Source: Bordetella parapertussis (GTDB lineage: Bacteria > Pseudomonadota > Gammaproteobacteria > Burkholderiales > SG8-41). Taken from it: DNA of 64,000 bases. Position 1 is the stretch's first letter. Each line of letters opens with the position of its first letter. The position numbers and the translations under genes were made by a program. The notes beneath the pieces are model-generated. The model saw only the letters and a list, made by a program, of their open reading frames with translations. It searched no databases and was not told the DNA's origin. The DNA is taken from contig CAMATZ010000031.1 in assembly GCA_945861275.1 (NCBI GenBank), positions 1-64,000 on the forward strand, given 5' to 3'. This document shows, piece by piece, positions 51,121 to 59,332 of this stretch.

Positions 51121-51978
51121 CTACTTCAAGCTGAATTTCTGGTCGCGGATAAACGCGCCAAAGTCAGACCGCTCCGGTACCGAGTAGTGCCGTGCTTTAT
51201 CTTCCGACCAACCGTTGAACGGCGCATCGGGGTAACGGTTGCTGTGGCGCTGTTTGCGCAACGGAAATAAAGCATGGCGGCGCTGATCGTAGGCATCGAT
51301 TTTTTGTTTGAGGTTGGTTTCGTCAAAGCGATCGGTATGCACCGTGATGTCGAGTGACAGGCGTGCGGTGACGTGGCCGTGCTCCAGCGGGTAGCCCACG
51401 CACAGGCCGGCGACCGGGAACACGGCATCGGGCAGGCCGAGAATATCGCTGGTCTCACGCGGATGATTGCGCACCGCACTGATCGGCACAGTGCCTAAAC
51501 CTGCTGCTTCGGCGGCGCGGATAAATTGTGCCAACACTATGCCCGCATCCACGGCGGCGTTCATGAAGTGATCGAGATGCTCATTCGCAAACGGTTTGCC
51601 GCGCCATGCGCCGATTTGGCGGATACGCCGGTTGTTGCCGCAGAACACCAGAAACACCGGCGCATTATTGATCCATGGCATGTCGGGGATGCCATCGGCG
51701 ATGGCTTTGATTTTGCTGCGATCCGCGACATGAATAATGTCAGCCTGTTGCAAATCCGATTTGGAGGGGGCTGACAGCGCGCACGCGAACAACAATTTGA
51801 GCAGCGCCGCATCGACCGCTTGCGGCGTCCATTTACGATGCGAACTGTGTTCGGCCATGCGCCGCAGTTCGGCGGCGCCGTCGTCGGGCAGGCTGGTGGG
51901 TGTGCTAATGGCTTCACCAAAGCGGGTAAGCGTGGCTTTTGCGATACGAGCGGAATCGTTGGTGGCGGGCGAATTCAT
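51121..51978 (-). CDS. Nitroreductase-family flavoprotein
   Basis: The 285-residue protein shows nitroreductase features: a SAPSKSDLQQADIIHV segment near residue 90, VDAGIVLAQFIRAAEAAGLGTVPIS in the FMN-binding core (read in parts) and GLPDAVFPVAGLCVGYP. It has a 60-residue N-terminal extension and a C-terminal extension beyond the core, so it is longer than typical members (about 200-220). It likely reduces a nitro, quinone or similar group with FMN and NAD(P)H. The substrate is unknown. Confidence 0.85.
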   Translation of the reverse strand: MNSPATNDSARIAKATLTRFGEAISTPTSLPDDGAAELRRMAEHSSHRKWTPQAVDAALLKLLFACALSAPSKSDLQQADIIHVADRSKIKAIADGIPDMPWINNAPVFLVFCGNNRRIRQIGAWRGKPFANEHLDHFMNAAVDAGIVLAQFIRAAEAAGLGTVPISAVRNHPRETSDILGLPDAVFPVAGLCVGYPLEHGHVTARLSLDITVHTDRFDETNLKQKIDAYDQRRHALFPLRKQRHSNRYPDAPFNGWSEDKARHYSVPERSDFGAFIRDQKFSLK

Positions 51979-52100
51979 CTTGAATATCCTGTGCAGTTAT
52001 TGAATAAAGATAATAAAAACAATTAGTTATGTTATTTTTTTGGTAATGGGGGCAAGCCCGTGCATTGCGCCGCCGCGCTTGAGGAAAGTCGCTACATTTA

Positions 52101-52130
52101 TTGCGTCTAAGTCGCAAAGTGTCGTACACT
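52101..52130 (+). promoter_or_regulatory. Candidate promoter of the rpsP operon
   Basis: TTGCGT (52101-52106), 18 bases and TACACT (52125-52130) lie about 90 bases before the rpsP start. The intervening leader is free of genes. The match is moderate; another start site further upstream is possible. Confidence 0.35.
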
Positions 52131-52218
52131 CACGCCCTTTCGATTTTCGCCCGAACTGCGCTTCTCTTGTTGGCGTTTCGCAGTGTGCGATCCACGCATA
52201 AGTAAGGATAAAACCCTC

Positions 52219-52506
52219 ATGGTAGTGATTCGTTTAGCACGCGGTGGCGCCAAAAAGCGTCCTTTTTACAACGTTGTGGTCGCGGATTCCCGCCGCGCCC
52301 GTGATGGTCGATTCATTGAGCGTATCGGATTTTACGATCCCAAGGCGCCCGCAGGCCACGAAACGTTTCGGCTTGACCGCGCGCGTCTGACGCACTGGAA
52401 GTCGGTGGGTGCGCAACCTTCCGATACCGTGACCCGTCTTGCCAAGCAATTTGCCAAAGTTGTCGGCGCTGTGCCCGCCGCCGCCAGTGAGCCTGCCGCT
52501 GCCTGA
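52219..52506 (+). CDS. rpsP: 30S ribosomal protein S16
   Basis: The 95-residue protein has the conserved S16 start ([20 protein letters not shown]), [13 protein letters not shown] and IGFYDP segments, with an Ala-rich tail. It binds 16S rRNA during small-subunit assembly. It is the first gene of the standard rpsP-rimM-trmD-rplS operon. AAGGA before ATG at 52219 excludes the upstream start. Confidence 0.97.
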   Translation: MVVIRLARGGAKKRPFYNVVVADSRRARDGRFIERIGFYDPKAPAGHETFRLDRARLTHWKSVGAQPSDTVTRLAKQFAKVVGAVPAAASEPAAA

Positions 52507-52510
52507 TAAA

Positions 52511-53053
52511 TTGGTGGAAATGGGGCGCATCAGTGCGCCGTTTGGGATCAAGGGCTGGGTGAGGGTTCAGTCGTATAGTAGTTCTGGTGGGGCTGCCAGT
52601 GGCGTAAATGGCCTGGCACAGTACCCGATATGGTGGCTCAGAAATACCGAAGGCGCTGAAGGCTGGCGCGAAGTGGCGGTTGTTCAAGCGCAGGTGCAGG
52701 GCGTTGATGTGGTGGCAAAGTTAGCCGGATGTGATGATCGCGATAGGGCGGCCAGTTTCAAAGGCCAGACCGTGGCGATACCACGGGTAGCCTTTCCGCC
52801 GGCTGAGAAAGGTGAGTATTACTGGGCCGATTTGCTGGGGCTCAAAGTCAAGAATACCGAAGGGCTGGATTTTGGCGTCGTAACCTCGATGCTGGAAACC
52901 GGCGCCAATGCAGTGATGGTTGTGCAACAAAGTGCGGTTGAAGGCGCCGGGAACGGAAAAGAAGAACGATTGATTCCGTTCATCGCCAGTGTAATCAAGC
53001 GTGTGGATATTGCAGCTGGTTTGATCGAAGTCGACTGGGGTGCGGATTTTTAA
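52511..53053 (+). CDS. rimM: Ribosome maturation factor RimM
   Basis: The protein of about 180 residues has the RimM N-terminal motif (VEMGRISAPFGIKGWVRV, read from its start) and the PRC-barrel part with YYWADLLGLKV. It helps 30S maturation by acting with S19 and 16S rRNA. The start is uncertain: TTG at 52511 or ATG at 52520 just after rpsP both keep the conserved domain. A frame extension into rpsP (52439) is unlikely. Confidence 0.9.
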   Translation: MVEMGRISAPFGIKGWVRVQSYSSSGGAASGVNGLAQYPIWWLRNTEGAEGWREVAVVQAQVQGVDVVAKLAGCDDRDRAASFKGQTVAIPRVAFPPAEKGEYYWADLLGLKVKNTEGLDFGVVTSMLETGANAVMVVQQSAVEGAGNGKEERLIPFIASVIKRVDIAAGLIEVDWGADF

Positions 53054-53065
53054 CCGTAACTGCCT

Positions 53066-53851
53066 ATGCTGCAATTTGACGTAGTTACGCTGTTTCCGAA
53101 AATGTTCGACGCGCTTACCGAGTCGGGCATTATTGGGAGGGCGCGCGACCGGCGGGCGTACCAGTTTTTGCCGTGGAATCCGCGTGATTTCGCCACCAAT
53201 AGCCATCGCACGGTGGACGACCGGCCTTACGGCGGCGGCCCCGGCATGGTGATGATGATTGATCCGCTGGAAAAGGCGGTGTGTGCGGCGCGGCAGCGGC
53301 AGATCAGCGCCGGCGTGCGCAAGCCGCGGGTGATTTACCTGTCGCCGCAGGGACGATTGTTGACGCACCAGTTGGTGATGTCGCTGGCGGCAGAGCAGGG
53401 CATAGTGCTGCTGGCGGGGCGCTACGAAGGTGTGGATGAACGCTTGATTGCGCGCCAGTTCGACGACGAAATCTCGATAGGCGATTTCGTGATGTCGGGT
53501 GGTGAGTTGGCGGCGATGGCTTTGATGGACGCGGTGATAAGGCAGTTGCCCGGCGTGTTGGGCGATGCGCAGTCGGCGGAACAGGATTCGTTTGTGCGCG
53601 GGCTGCTGGATTGCCCGCACTACACGCGGCCTGAGGTATTTGAAGGCGAAGGTGTGCCGCCGGTGTTGATGTCGGGCAACCATGCGGACATTACCCGCTG
53701 GCGCCTGCAGCAGTCACTGGGCAGAACGCAGCAACGGCGGCCGGATTTACTGGCGGCACGCGGAATGAGTGTGGATGAAAGTGCACTACTCGAAGCCTAT
53801 TTAGCAGAAGAAGCAACCCATAGCACAAGGGCACAAGGAGCAGCAAAATGA
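53066..53851 (+). CDS. trmD: tRNA (guanine37-N1)-methyltransferase
   Basis: The 261-residue SPOUT-type enzyme begins [15 protein letters not shown] and has the cofactor-knot motifs [11 protein letters not shown] and [13 protein letters not shown]. It methylates G37 of tRNAs and is essential for reading-frame maintenance. It overlaps rplS by four bases (ATGA). Confidence 0.97.
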   Translation: MLQFDVVTLFPKMFDALTESGIIGRARDRRAYQFLPWNPRDFATNSHRTVDDRPYGGGPGMVMMIDPLEKAVCAARQRQISAGVRKPRVIYLSPQGRLLTHQLVMSLAAEQGIVLLAGRYEGVDERLIARQFDDEISIGDFVMSGGELAAMALMDAVIRQLPGVLGDAQSAEQDSFVRGLLDCPHYTRPEVFEGEGVPPVLMSGNHADITRWRLQQSLGRTQQRRPDLLAARGMSVDESALLEAYLAEEATHSTRAQGAAK

Positions 53852-54264
53852 ACTTGTTAGATGAACTCGAAAATGAAGAAATCGCGCGTCTGGGCAAAAA
53901 AATCCCGGATTTTTCCGCTGGCGATACCGTGGTGGTCAGCGTCAAAGTGGTCGAAGGCGAACGCAAACGTGTGCAGGCCTACGAAGGCGTGGTAATTTCC
54001 AGGCGCAATCGCGGACTGAATTCAAATTTCATCGTGCGTAAAATCTCCTCGGGCGAGGGTGTGGAGCGTACGTTCCAGACCTACTCGCCGCTGATCGCCA
54101 GCATCGAGGTCAAGCGCCGTGGCGATGTGGGCCGCTCCAAGCTCTACTACCTGCGTAACCTCACCGGCAAAGCTGCGCGCATCAAGGAAAAGCTGGCGGT
54201 TCGCGGTTCAGCCGCGGCCGTGCCGGAAATGCTGCCGGAAGCGCCGGCCGAGGCCGCCAAATAG
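53848..54264 (+). CDS. rplS: 50S ribosomal protein L19
   Basis: The 138-residue protein has the L19 core ([16 protein letters not shown] and [15 protein letters not shown]) and an Ala/Pro-rich C-terminal tail of about 20 residues. It sits at the interface of the ribosomal subunits. It is the last gene of the operon, with a strong terminator 34 bases downstream. Confidence 0.97.
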   Translation: MNLLDELENEEIARLGKKIPDFSAGDTVVVSVKVVEGERKRVQAYEGVVISRRNRGLNSNFIVRKISSGEGVERTFQTYSPLIASIEVKRRGDVGRSKLYYLRNLTGKAARIKEKLAVRGSAAAVPEMLPEAPAEAAK

Positions 54265-54297
54265 GCGCAAAATAGTCACGCAAGTCCGGGTTTATTG

Positions 54298-54334
54298 AAA
54301 AAGGCGGCTTATTTACATAAGCCGCCTTTTTTTT
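54298..54334 (+). terminator. Rho-independent terminator after rplS
   Basis: AAGGCGGCTTAT (54301-54312) and ATAAGCCGCCTT (54317-54328) form a perfect 12-base stem with loop TTAC, followed by a run of eight Ts and preceded by As, so it may also work in reverse. It closes the rpsP operon before the UxaA-type genes. Confidence 0.92.
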
Positions 54335-54383
54335 GGATAGAATCCAGCTTCCCCAGGATTTTCACGATAGTTCAGGAGCAAAC

Positions 54384-54665
54384 ATGATTCACATACTGGT
54401 TCATGACAAGAAAGACAGCGTGGGCGTGGCCGTGGTTGAAGGCATCAAGGCCGGGCAGGAGTTGGTGGGTTGGGTGATGGAGGACGACTCGACCATCAAG
54501 GTCAAGGCGATCAATGATATTCCCATCGGCCACAAGGTAGCGACCAGCGGCATCAAAAACGGCGACACCATCATCAAGTATGGTTTCGACATCGGCAAGG
54601 CGGTGGCCGATATCAAGGTGGGCGAGCACGCGCACGTACACAACATCAAGACGAAAAAATGGTGA
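54384..54665 (+). CDS. UxaA-family lyase, small SAF-domain subunit
   Basis: The 93-residue protein is a stand-alone SAF domain matching the N-terminal part of altronate dehydratase (UxaA): HDKKDSVGVAVVEGIKAG, IPIGHKVATSGIKNGD and the C-terminal EHAHVHNIKT. In split enzymes of this type (for example sulfolactate sulfo-lyase) it pairs with the large subunit. ATG at 54384 is used because the frame before it overlaps the terminator. Confidence 0.88.
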   Translation: MIHILVHDKKDSVGVAVVEGIKAGQELVGWVMEDDSTIKVKAINDIPIGHKVATSGIKNGDTIIKYGFDIGKAVADIKVGEHAHVHNIKTKKW

Positions 54666-54742
54666 TGTGACGGGTTTCACCCTTCACTTTTCACCCGTTC
54701 TGCTTCGCTTCAAGTGTTCCCTTGACTCTTCACGAGGAAAAA

Positions 54743-55912
54743 ATGATTAACAGCAAAACCACCTTCATGGGTTATCGCCGCGAGAATGGCCGCGTCGGCG
54801 TGCGCAACCACGTCATCATTCTGCCGCTGGATGATTTGTCGAATACTGCGTGCGTGGCCGTCGCGCACAATATCAAGGGCGCCGTTCCGATTATTCATCC
54901 GTATGGACGCCTGCAGTTCGGCGCCGACCTCGAACTGCATTTCCGCACGCTGATCGGCGCGGGCTGCAATCCCAATGTCGCTGCCGTGGTGGTGATCGGC
55001 ATTGAAGAGGAGTGGACCAATCGCATCGTCCAGGCCATCGCCAAGACCGGCAAGCCGGTCACCGGCTTTGGCATTGAATTGCACGGCGATCACGACACCA
55101 TACTGCGCGCCTCCAAAGTGGCAAAAGAATACCTGCAGTGGGCCTCGGAGCAGCAGCGTGTGGAATGCCCGATCAGCGATCTGTGGGTGTCTACCAAGTG
55201 CGGCGAATCCGATACCACTTCCGGCTGCGGTTCCAATCCGACCGTCGGCAGCGCGTTCGACAAACTCGATCCGCTGGGCGTCACCCTGTGTTTTGGTGAA
55301 ACCACCGAGATTACCGGCGGCGAGCACATCGTGGCGGATCGTTGCGCGACGCCGGAAGTGCGCGCCGGATTCATGAAAATGTTCGACCGCTATCAGGCAG
55401 TGATCGAACGCCACAAGACCAGTGATCTGTCGGACTCGCAACCGACCAAGGGCAACATTGCGGGCGGCCTCACCACCATCGAAGAAAAAGCGCTGGGCAA
55501 TATCCAGAAAATCGGCAAGAAATGCAAGGTGATTGGTATTCTCGACAAAGCCGAGATGCCGACCGGCCCGGGCCTGTGGTTCATGGATTCGTCTTCGGCG
55601 GCGGCAGAAATGGTGACGCTGTGTGCCGCTTCGGGTTACGTGGTGCATCTGTTTCCCACGGGGCAGGGCAACGTGATCGGCAATCCGATTCTTCCGGTGA
55701 TCAAACTGTGCGCCAATCCGCGCACCGTGCGCACCATGTCGGAACACGTCGACTACGATTGCACGGGTCTGTTGCAGCGCGAAAAGAATCTCGATCAAAC
55801 CGGCAACGAATTGCTCGACGTGATGCTGCGCACCTGTAACGGCCGCCTCACGGCTGCCGAAGCGCTGGGCCATAACGAATTCGTAATGACCCGCTTGTAC
55901 GAAAGCGCGTAG
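54743..55912 (+). CDS. UxaA-family lyase, large catalytic subunit
   Basis: The 389-residue protein starts [17 protein letters not shown], the family signature, and has the [18 protein letters not shown] segment and [18 protein letters not shown] end. Family members dehydrate altronate/galactarate or remove sulfite from sulfolactate, using metal. The gene for the SAF subunit is 78 bases upstream. Which acid is used cannot be settled from sequence; the downstream TPP enzyme 14 bases later suggests a coupled route. Confidence 0.88.
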   Translation: MINSKTTFMGYRRENGRVGVRNHVIILPLDDLSNTACVAVAHNIKGAVPIIHPYGRLQFGADLELHFRTLIGAGCNPNVAAVVVIGIEEEWTNRIVQAIAKTGKPVTGFGIELHGDHDTILRASKVAKEYLQWASEQQRVECPISDLWVSTKCGESDTTSGCGSNPTVGSAFDKLDPLGVTLCFGETTEITGGEHIVADRCATPEVRAGFMKMFDRYQAVIERHKTSDLSDSQPTKGNIAGGLTTIEEKALGNIQKIGKKCKVIGILDKAEMPTGPGLWFMDSSSAAAEMVTLCAASGYVVHLFPTGQGNVIGNPILPVIKLCANPRTVRTMSEHVDYDCTGLLQREKNLDQTGNELLDVMLRTCNGRLTAAEALGHNEFVMTRLYESA

Positions 55913-55925
55913 CCCGGGACCTGCC

Positions 55926-57593
55926 GTGGCGGTTACACCTAACCGCGGCGCGGACATACTCGCGCGTGCCTTGGCGCGCGCGGGTGCGCGGCAGTTGTTT
56001 TCACTGTCCGGCAATCAAATCATGCCGCTGTACGACGCGGCGATTGATGCAGGGCTTAGCATAACCCACGTGCGCCACGAAGGCGCCGCCGTACACATGG
56101 CGGATGCATGGGGGCGGCTCACCGGTGAACCGGGCATTGCTCTACTCACCGGCGGGCCGGGGCACGCCAATGGCATCGGCGCGCTGTATACCGCGCTGGC
56201 TTCAGAATCGCCGCTGGTGATGCTCTCCGGGCACGCGCCGCTGAATCAACTGGGGCGCGGCGCATTTCAGGAAATGGCACAGGCCGATTTGGCTGCGCCC
56301 GTAACCAAAGCCTCTTTCACTGCACGCAGCGCGCACACCTTGGGTGACGACATCGTGCGCGCCATACGCATAGCGCGCAGCGGGCGTCCGGGGCCGGTGC
56401 ATTTGAGTTTGCCGTTTGATGTGCTGGAGCAAACGGTGGCCAGCCCGCGCGCGTGCGCGCCGGATGACGGCCAGGGGTTCACTCAAGCGCTGCGCGTAAC
56501 CACGGCCGAGACGGTGTTGGCGCTCATCCACAAAGCGCAAAAGCCGTTGATTATCACCGGGCCCATGCTGGCAAGCAGCCGCGGGCAGCATCTGCGCGAT
56601 CAGCTTGCGCGCGCGACGGGCTCGCCGGTGGTGAGCATGGAAAGTCCGCGCGGCATTGCAGACCCCTGCCTTGGCGCGTTCGGTGATGTGCTGAGCGAGG
56701 CCGACCTGATTGTGCTGATCGGTAAGCAACCCGATTACACCCTGCGTTTCGGTCAGGCGCCTGCGGTGAGCACGCACTGCAAATTCGTGGTCATCGATCC
56801 CGACATCGTTGCACTAAGGCGCAGCATTGCGATTTTGGATAAGGCGCGTGTGGTTTTGAGTGCCGTGGCGGACGTAGCGGCAGCGATGCAGGCGCTGAGC
56901 GGCAACGTCGAACATAACCCACTAAAAGCCAATGGCTGGATGCAGGCAGTGACGGATGCCGTGGCCTATCGTCCCGCTGCGTGGAAGACCGCGGCTTCCG
57001 CGCAAGCTGCTACCGTGCATGCACTGGAAATCGGCCGCGCCGTACAAAAAATACTCGATGACGCCGACGATCCGATACTGGTGGTGGATGGCGGCGAATT
57101 CGGCCAATGGGCACAGGCGTGCATGAGTGCCCCGACCCGCATCATCAACGGCCCGGCGGGCTCGATCGGCAGCGCGATACCGTTTGCGATGGCCGCGCGC
57201 GTGGCGCGTCCCCATGCCACAGTAGTTGCGGTGCTGGGTGATGGCACGTTCGGGTTTCACATGGCTGAGTTTGATACGGCGCTGCGGCATCAGTTGCCGT
57301 TTGTCGCCGTGGTAGGCAACGATTCCTGCTGGAACGCGGAATACCAGATTCAGTTGCGCAGCTATGGCAAGGATCGCACGGTGGGTTGCGAGTTGCTGCC
57401 GGGGGTTGCCTATGAAAAGGCGGTTATTGCATTGGGCGGACATGGCGAGCGCGTTACCAGCGCTGCTGATCTTGCGCCGGCGCTTGCGCGCGCGGTGAAA
57501 TCGAAGCTGCCCTCCTGCGTCAATGTGATGATCGAACGCATGCCCGCGCCCACGGTGTCGCGCGCGGCTGCGATGCCCGGTGAGGCGCATTGA
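55926..57593 (+). CDS. Thiamine-diphosphate-dependent enzyme, acetolactate-synthase-like (fourth)
   Basis: The 555-residue protein has E52 in RHEGAAVHM, the TPP/Mg site starting GDGT (438-441) and ending GNDSCWN, and a typical central domain. It resembles acetolactate synthase/2-hydroxyacyl-CoA lyase-like enzymes. The GTG start at 55926 follows the UxaA large-subunit gene with a short gap, suggesting joint expression. The large subunit of true acetolactate synthase needs a regulatory subunit, not present here, so another reaction is likely. Confidence 0.88.
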   Translation: MAVTPNRGADILARALARAGARQLFSLSGNQIMPLYDAAIDAGLSITHVRHEGAAVHMADAWGRLTGEPGIALLTGGPGHANGIGALYTALASESPLVMLSGHAPLNQLGRGAFQEMAQADLAAPVTKASFTARSAHTLGDDIVRAIRIARSGRPGPVHLSLPFDVLEQTVASPRACAPDDGQGFTQALRVTTAETVLALIHKAQKPLIITGPMLASSRGQHLRDQLARATGSPVVSMESPRGIADPCLGAFGDVLSEADLIVLIGKQPDYTLRFGQAPAVSTHCKFVVIDPDIVALRRSIAILDKARVVLSAVADVAAAMQALSGNVEHNPLKANGWMQAVTDAVAYRPAAWKTAASAQAATVHALEIGRAVQKILDDADDPILVVDGGEFGQWAQACMSAPTRIINGPAGSIGSAIPFAMAARVARPHATVVAVLGDGTFGFHMAEFDTALRHQLPFVAVVGNDSCWNAEYQIQLRSYGKDRTVGCELLPGVAYEKAVIALGGHGERVTSAADLAPALARAVKSKLPSCVNVMIERMPAPTVSRAAAMPGEAH

Positions 57594-57597
57594 AAAG

Positions 57598-57689
57598 CTT
57601 CACCGCAGAGGCGCAGAGGCGCAAAGGAAACGCAGAGAACTGCTTTTCTCTGCGGGGGTTCTCTGCGCTTCTGCGCCTCTGCGGTGAAG
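57598..57689. repeat. CACCGCAGAGGCGCAGAGG inverted repeat
   Basis: CTTCACCGCAGAGGCGCAGA and its complement at 57670-57689 bracket a purine/pyrimidine-rich middle with CGCAGAGAA and TTCTCTGCG pairs. The same type recurs at 63398-63493. It separates the TPP enzyme from the SDH iron-sulfur gene. Confidence 0.8.
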
Positions 57690-57708
57690 TATTTTGGGCT
57701 CATGCGTC

Positions 57709-58422
57709 ATGAGTACGCTACAGGTGAGAATCTGGCGTGGCGTCGAAACCGGCGAGTTTCAGGAATACGAAGTGCCGCGCCTCGAAAGCCAGACCGTGCT
57801 CGACGTGGTGACGTATGTGCAGCGCCGGCTCGATCCGTCGCTCGCTTATCGCTTTGCCTGCCGCGTGGGAGTGTGCGGCTCGTGCGCGATGTCGGTGAAT
57901 GGCGTGTCGCGCTGGACCTGCCGTACGCATGTGGCGAAGGTTGCGCATGACGATCGTCTGGAGATTGCGCCGCTACGCAACCTGCCGGTGATCAAGGATG
58001 TCGTCACTGACATGACGGAATTTTTCGACAAGTGGGCGAAAGCGCGCGGGCAATTCACCGGCAGCAAGACGCGCAGAGATGATTTTGCACAGGTGAAACC
58101 GGAGTCAAAACAACGCAAAGCGGTGGATGCGGCGATTGAATGCATCGGCTGTGGCGTGTGCTACAGCGCGTGCGAAGTGGTGACGTGGAAGCCCGATTAC
58201 CTGGGCCCCGCTGCGTTAAGCCGTGCGTGGACGCTGTTGAACGATGTGCGCGATGTGGCGCAAAAAGAGCGGCTGGCCGCAGTTGCCGGCGACGCGGGTT
58301 GCCACGCTTGCCACACGCACATGAACTGCACCGAGCGTTGCCCCAAAGGCATTTCGCCGACAGCCGGTATTGCGGGGCTGAAGCGAGCGGTGTTGAGTGC
58401 GACGCTGAAAGGGGAGTTGTGA
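57709..58422 (+). CDS. sdhB: Succinate dehydrogenase/fumarate reductase iron-sulfur subunit
   Basis: The 237-residue protein holds the [2Fe-2S] ligands C51, C56, C59 and C71 (CRVGVCGSC, WTC). Its C-terminal half has two more cysteine groups, C145/C148/C151/C155 (CIGCGVCYSAC) and C198/C201/C207/C211 (CHACHTHMNCTERCP). These fit SdhB/FrdB, which passes electrons from flavin to quinone. Ile and Ala replace some usual spacing residues, so it belongs to a variant branch. It precedes two anchor genes; the flavoprotein is about 5.8 kb away at 63507. Confidence 0.92.
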   Translation: MSTLQVRIWRGVETGEFQEYEVPRLESQTVLDVVTYVQRRLDPSLAYRFACRVGVCGSCAMSVNGVSRWTCRTHVAKVAHDDRLEIAPLRNLPVIKDVVTDMTEFFDKWAKARGQFTGSKTRRDDFAQVKPESKQRKAVDAAIECIGCGVCYSACEVVTWKPDYLGPAALSRAWTLLNDVRDVAQKERLAAVAGDAGCHACHTHMNCTERCPKGISPTAGIAGLKRAVLSATLKGEL

Positions 58423-58754
58423 ACGCGCGTTCGCAGGTCCTGCTGTGGGGCGCGCAGCGCATCAGCGCGATGGTGCTGGCGTTATGCGTAGTAGTGCATC
58501 TGGCCACCATTATTTACGCCGTGCGCAACGGTTTATCGGCGGCGGAAATTCTCGGACGCACGCGCGGCAGCGTGGTGTGGGGCGGCTTCTATGCCTTGTT
58601 TGTGGCTGCGGTCGCGGTGCATGCGCCGATAGGCGTGCGTAACATCTGCGCCGAGTTCGGCTGGCGCGGACGTGGTGTCGATACATTGATGTTCGTGCTG
58701 GCCCTGACGCTGGCAATGTGGGGTTTGCGTGCGGTGTGGGCGGTGGTGTCGTAA
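58419..58754 (+). CDS. SDH/FRD membrane anchor subunit (cytochrome b type), first
   Basis: GTG at 58419 overlaps the TGA of the iron-sulfur gene (GTGA), giving a 111-residue protein with three hydrophobic segments. LALCVVVHLATIIYAVRNG contains a His suitable for heme b and there is an AAVAVHAPIGVRN second His segment. It anchors the complex and binds quinone. A REP-like unit separates it from the second anchor gene. Confidence 0.85.
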   Translation: MNARSQVLLWGAQRISAMVLALCVVVHLATIIYAVRNGLSAAEILGRTRGSVVWGGFYALFVAAVAVHAPIGVRNICAEFGWRGRGVDTLMFVLALTLAMWGLRAVWAVVS

Positions 58755-58804
58755 CAACATGAAAACAATTGCAGGCGTGCCAGTCACGGGCGCACAACCA
58801 ACAC

Positions 58805-58914
58805 CGTCATTCCGGCGAACGCCGGAATCCAGTGCGTTCAATAATGCGAAGCATCGTATTTCAGGTCCTTCGGACCGGGTTACAACCTGGATTTCAGCGT
58901 TCGCTGGAATGACG
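58805..58914. repeat. REP-like double hairpin inside the SDH gene set
   Basis: CGTCATTCCGGCGAACGCCGG and the right end CGTTCGCTGGAATGACG bracket a middle with the TCCTTCGGACC palindrome. It closely resembles 28824-28934. It lies between the two anchor subunit genes, so their mRNA must include this hairpin. Confidence 0.85.
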
Positions 58915-58967
58915 GGAAGACATATGGGGTTTTGGCTACATTTGTGCGAGCCAACGACGAGCGGGTG

Positions 58968-59330
58968 ATGATCAAAAACGATTACCGCTCACGCAATCAC
59001 GCGGCGTACTGGGCGTTTCTGGTGCATCGCATTTCCGGTGTGGCGTTGACCTTGTTTTTGCCGTTGCATTTCTGGGCGCTTGGCAATGCGCTGCACGGGG
59101 AGGCGAAGTTGGAAAGCTTTCTGCGCTGGAGCGATCAGCCGCTGGTGAAGTGCGCCGAAGCCGTATTGGTGTTGCTGCTGGCGGCGCACATGGCGGGTGG
59201 TGTGCGGCTGCTGATGCTGGAATTCATGGTGTTGCCGCGTAACGTAAATGCGTGGCACAAAACGTTGCTGGCGACAGCGGCGGGCGTGAGTGTGGCGGTA
59301 GGATTGCTGTTTCTGCTCAATATGGGGTGA
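58968..59330 (+). CDS. SDH/FRD membrane anchor subunit, second
   Basis: The 120-residue protein has three hydrophobic segments and the FLVHRISGVALTLFLPLHFWALG motif (in parts: HRISG, LHFW) that is typical of SdhC/SdhD-type anchors with heme and quinone ligands. LLLAAHMAGGVRLLMLE supplies another His. ATG at 58968 is preferred; earlier in-frame starts lie in the repeat. It is followed two bases later by the sulfatase start. Confidence 0.85.
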   Translation: MIKNDYRSRNHAAYWAFLVHRISGVALTLFLPLHFWALGNALHGEAKLESFLRWSDQPLVKCAEAVLVLLLAAHMAGGVRLLMLEFMVLPRNVNAWHKTLLATAAGVSVAVGLLFLLNMG

Positions 59331-59332
59331 AC

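Noticed and set aside
52439-52510. N-terminal extension of RimM into rpsP
   Set aside because: It would use a TTG deep in rpsP in another frame and adds a Pro-rich segment without similarity to RimM.
54710-56014. 434-residue antisense frame over the UxaA large subunit
   Set aside because: No domain, ribosome-binding site or motif; the plus-strand gene explains the region.
55926-57593. Assignment as sulfoacetaldehyde acetyltransferase or acetolactate synthase
   Set aside because: Motifs show only the TPP superfamily; no feature I can see separates these activities.
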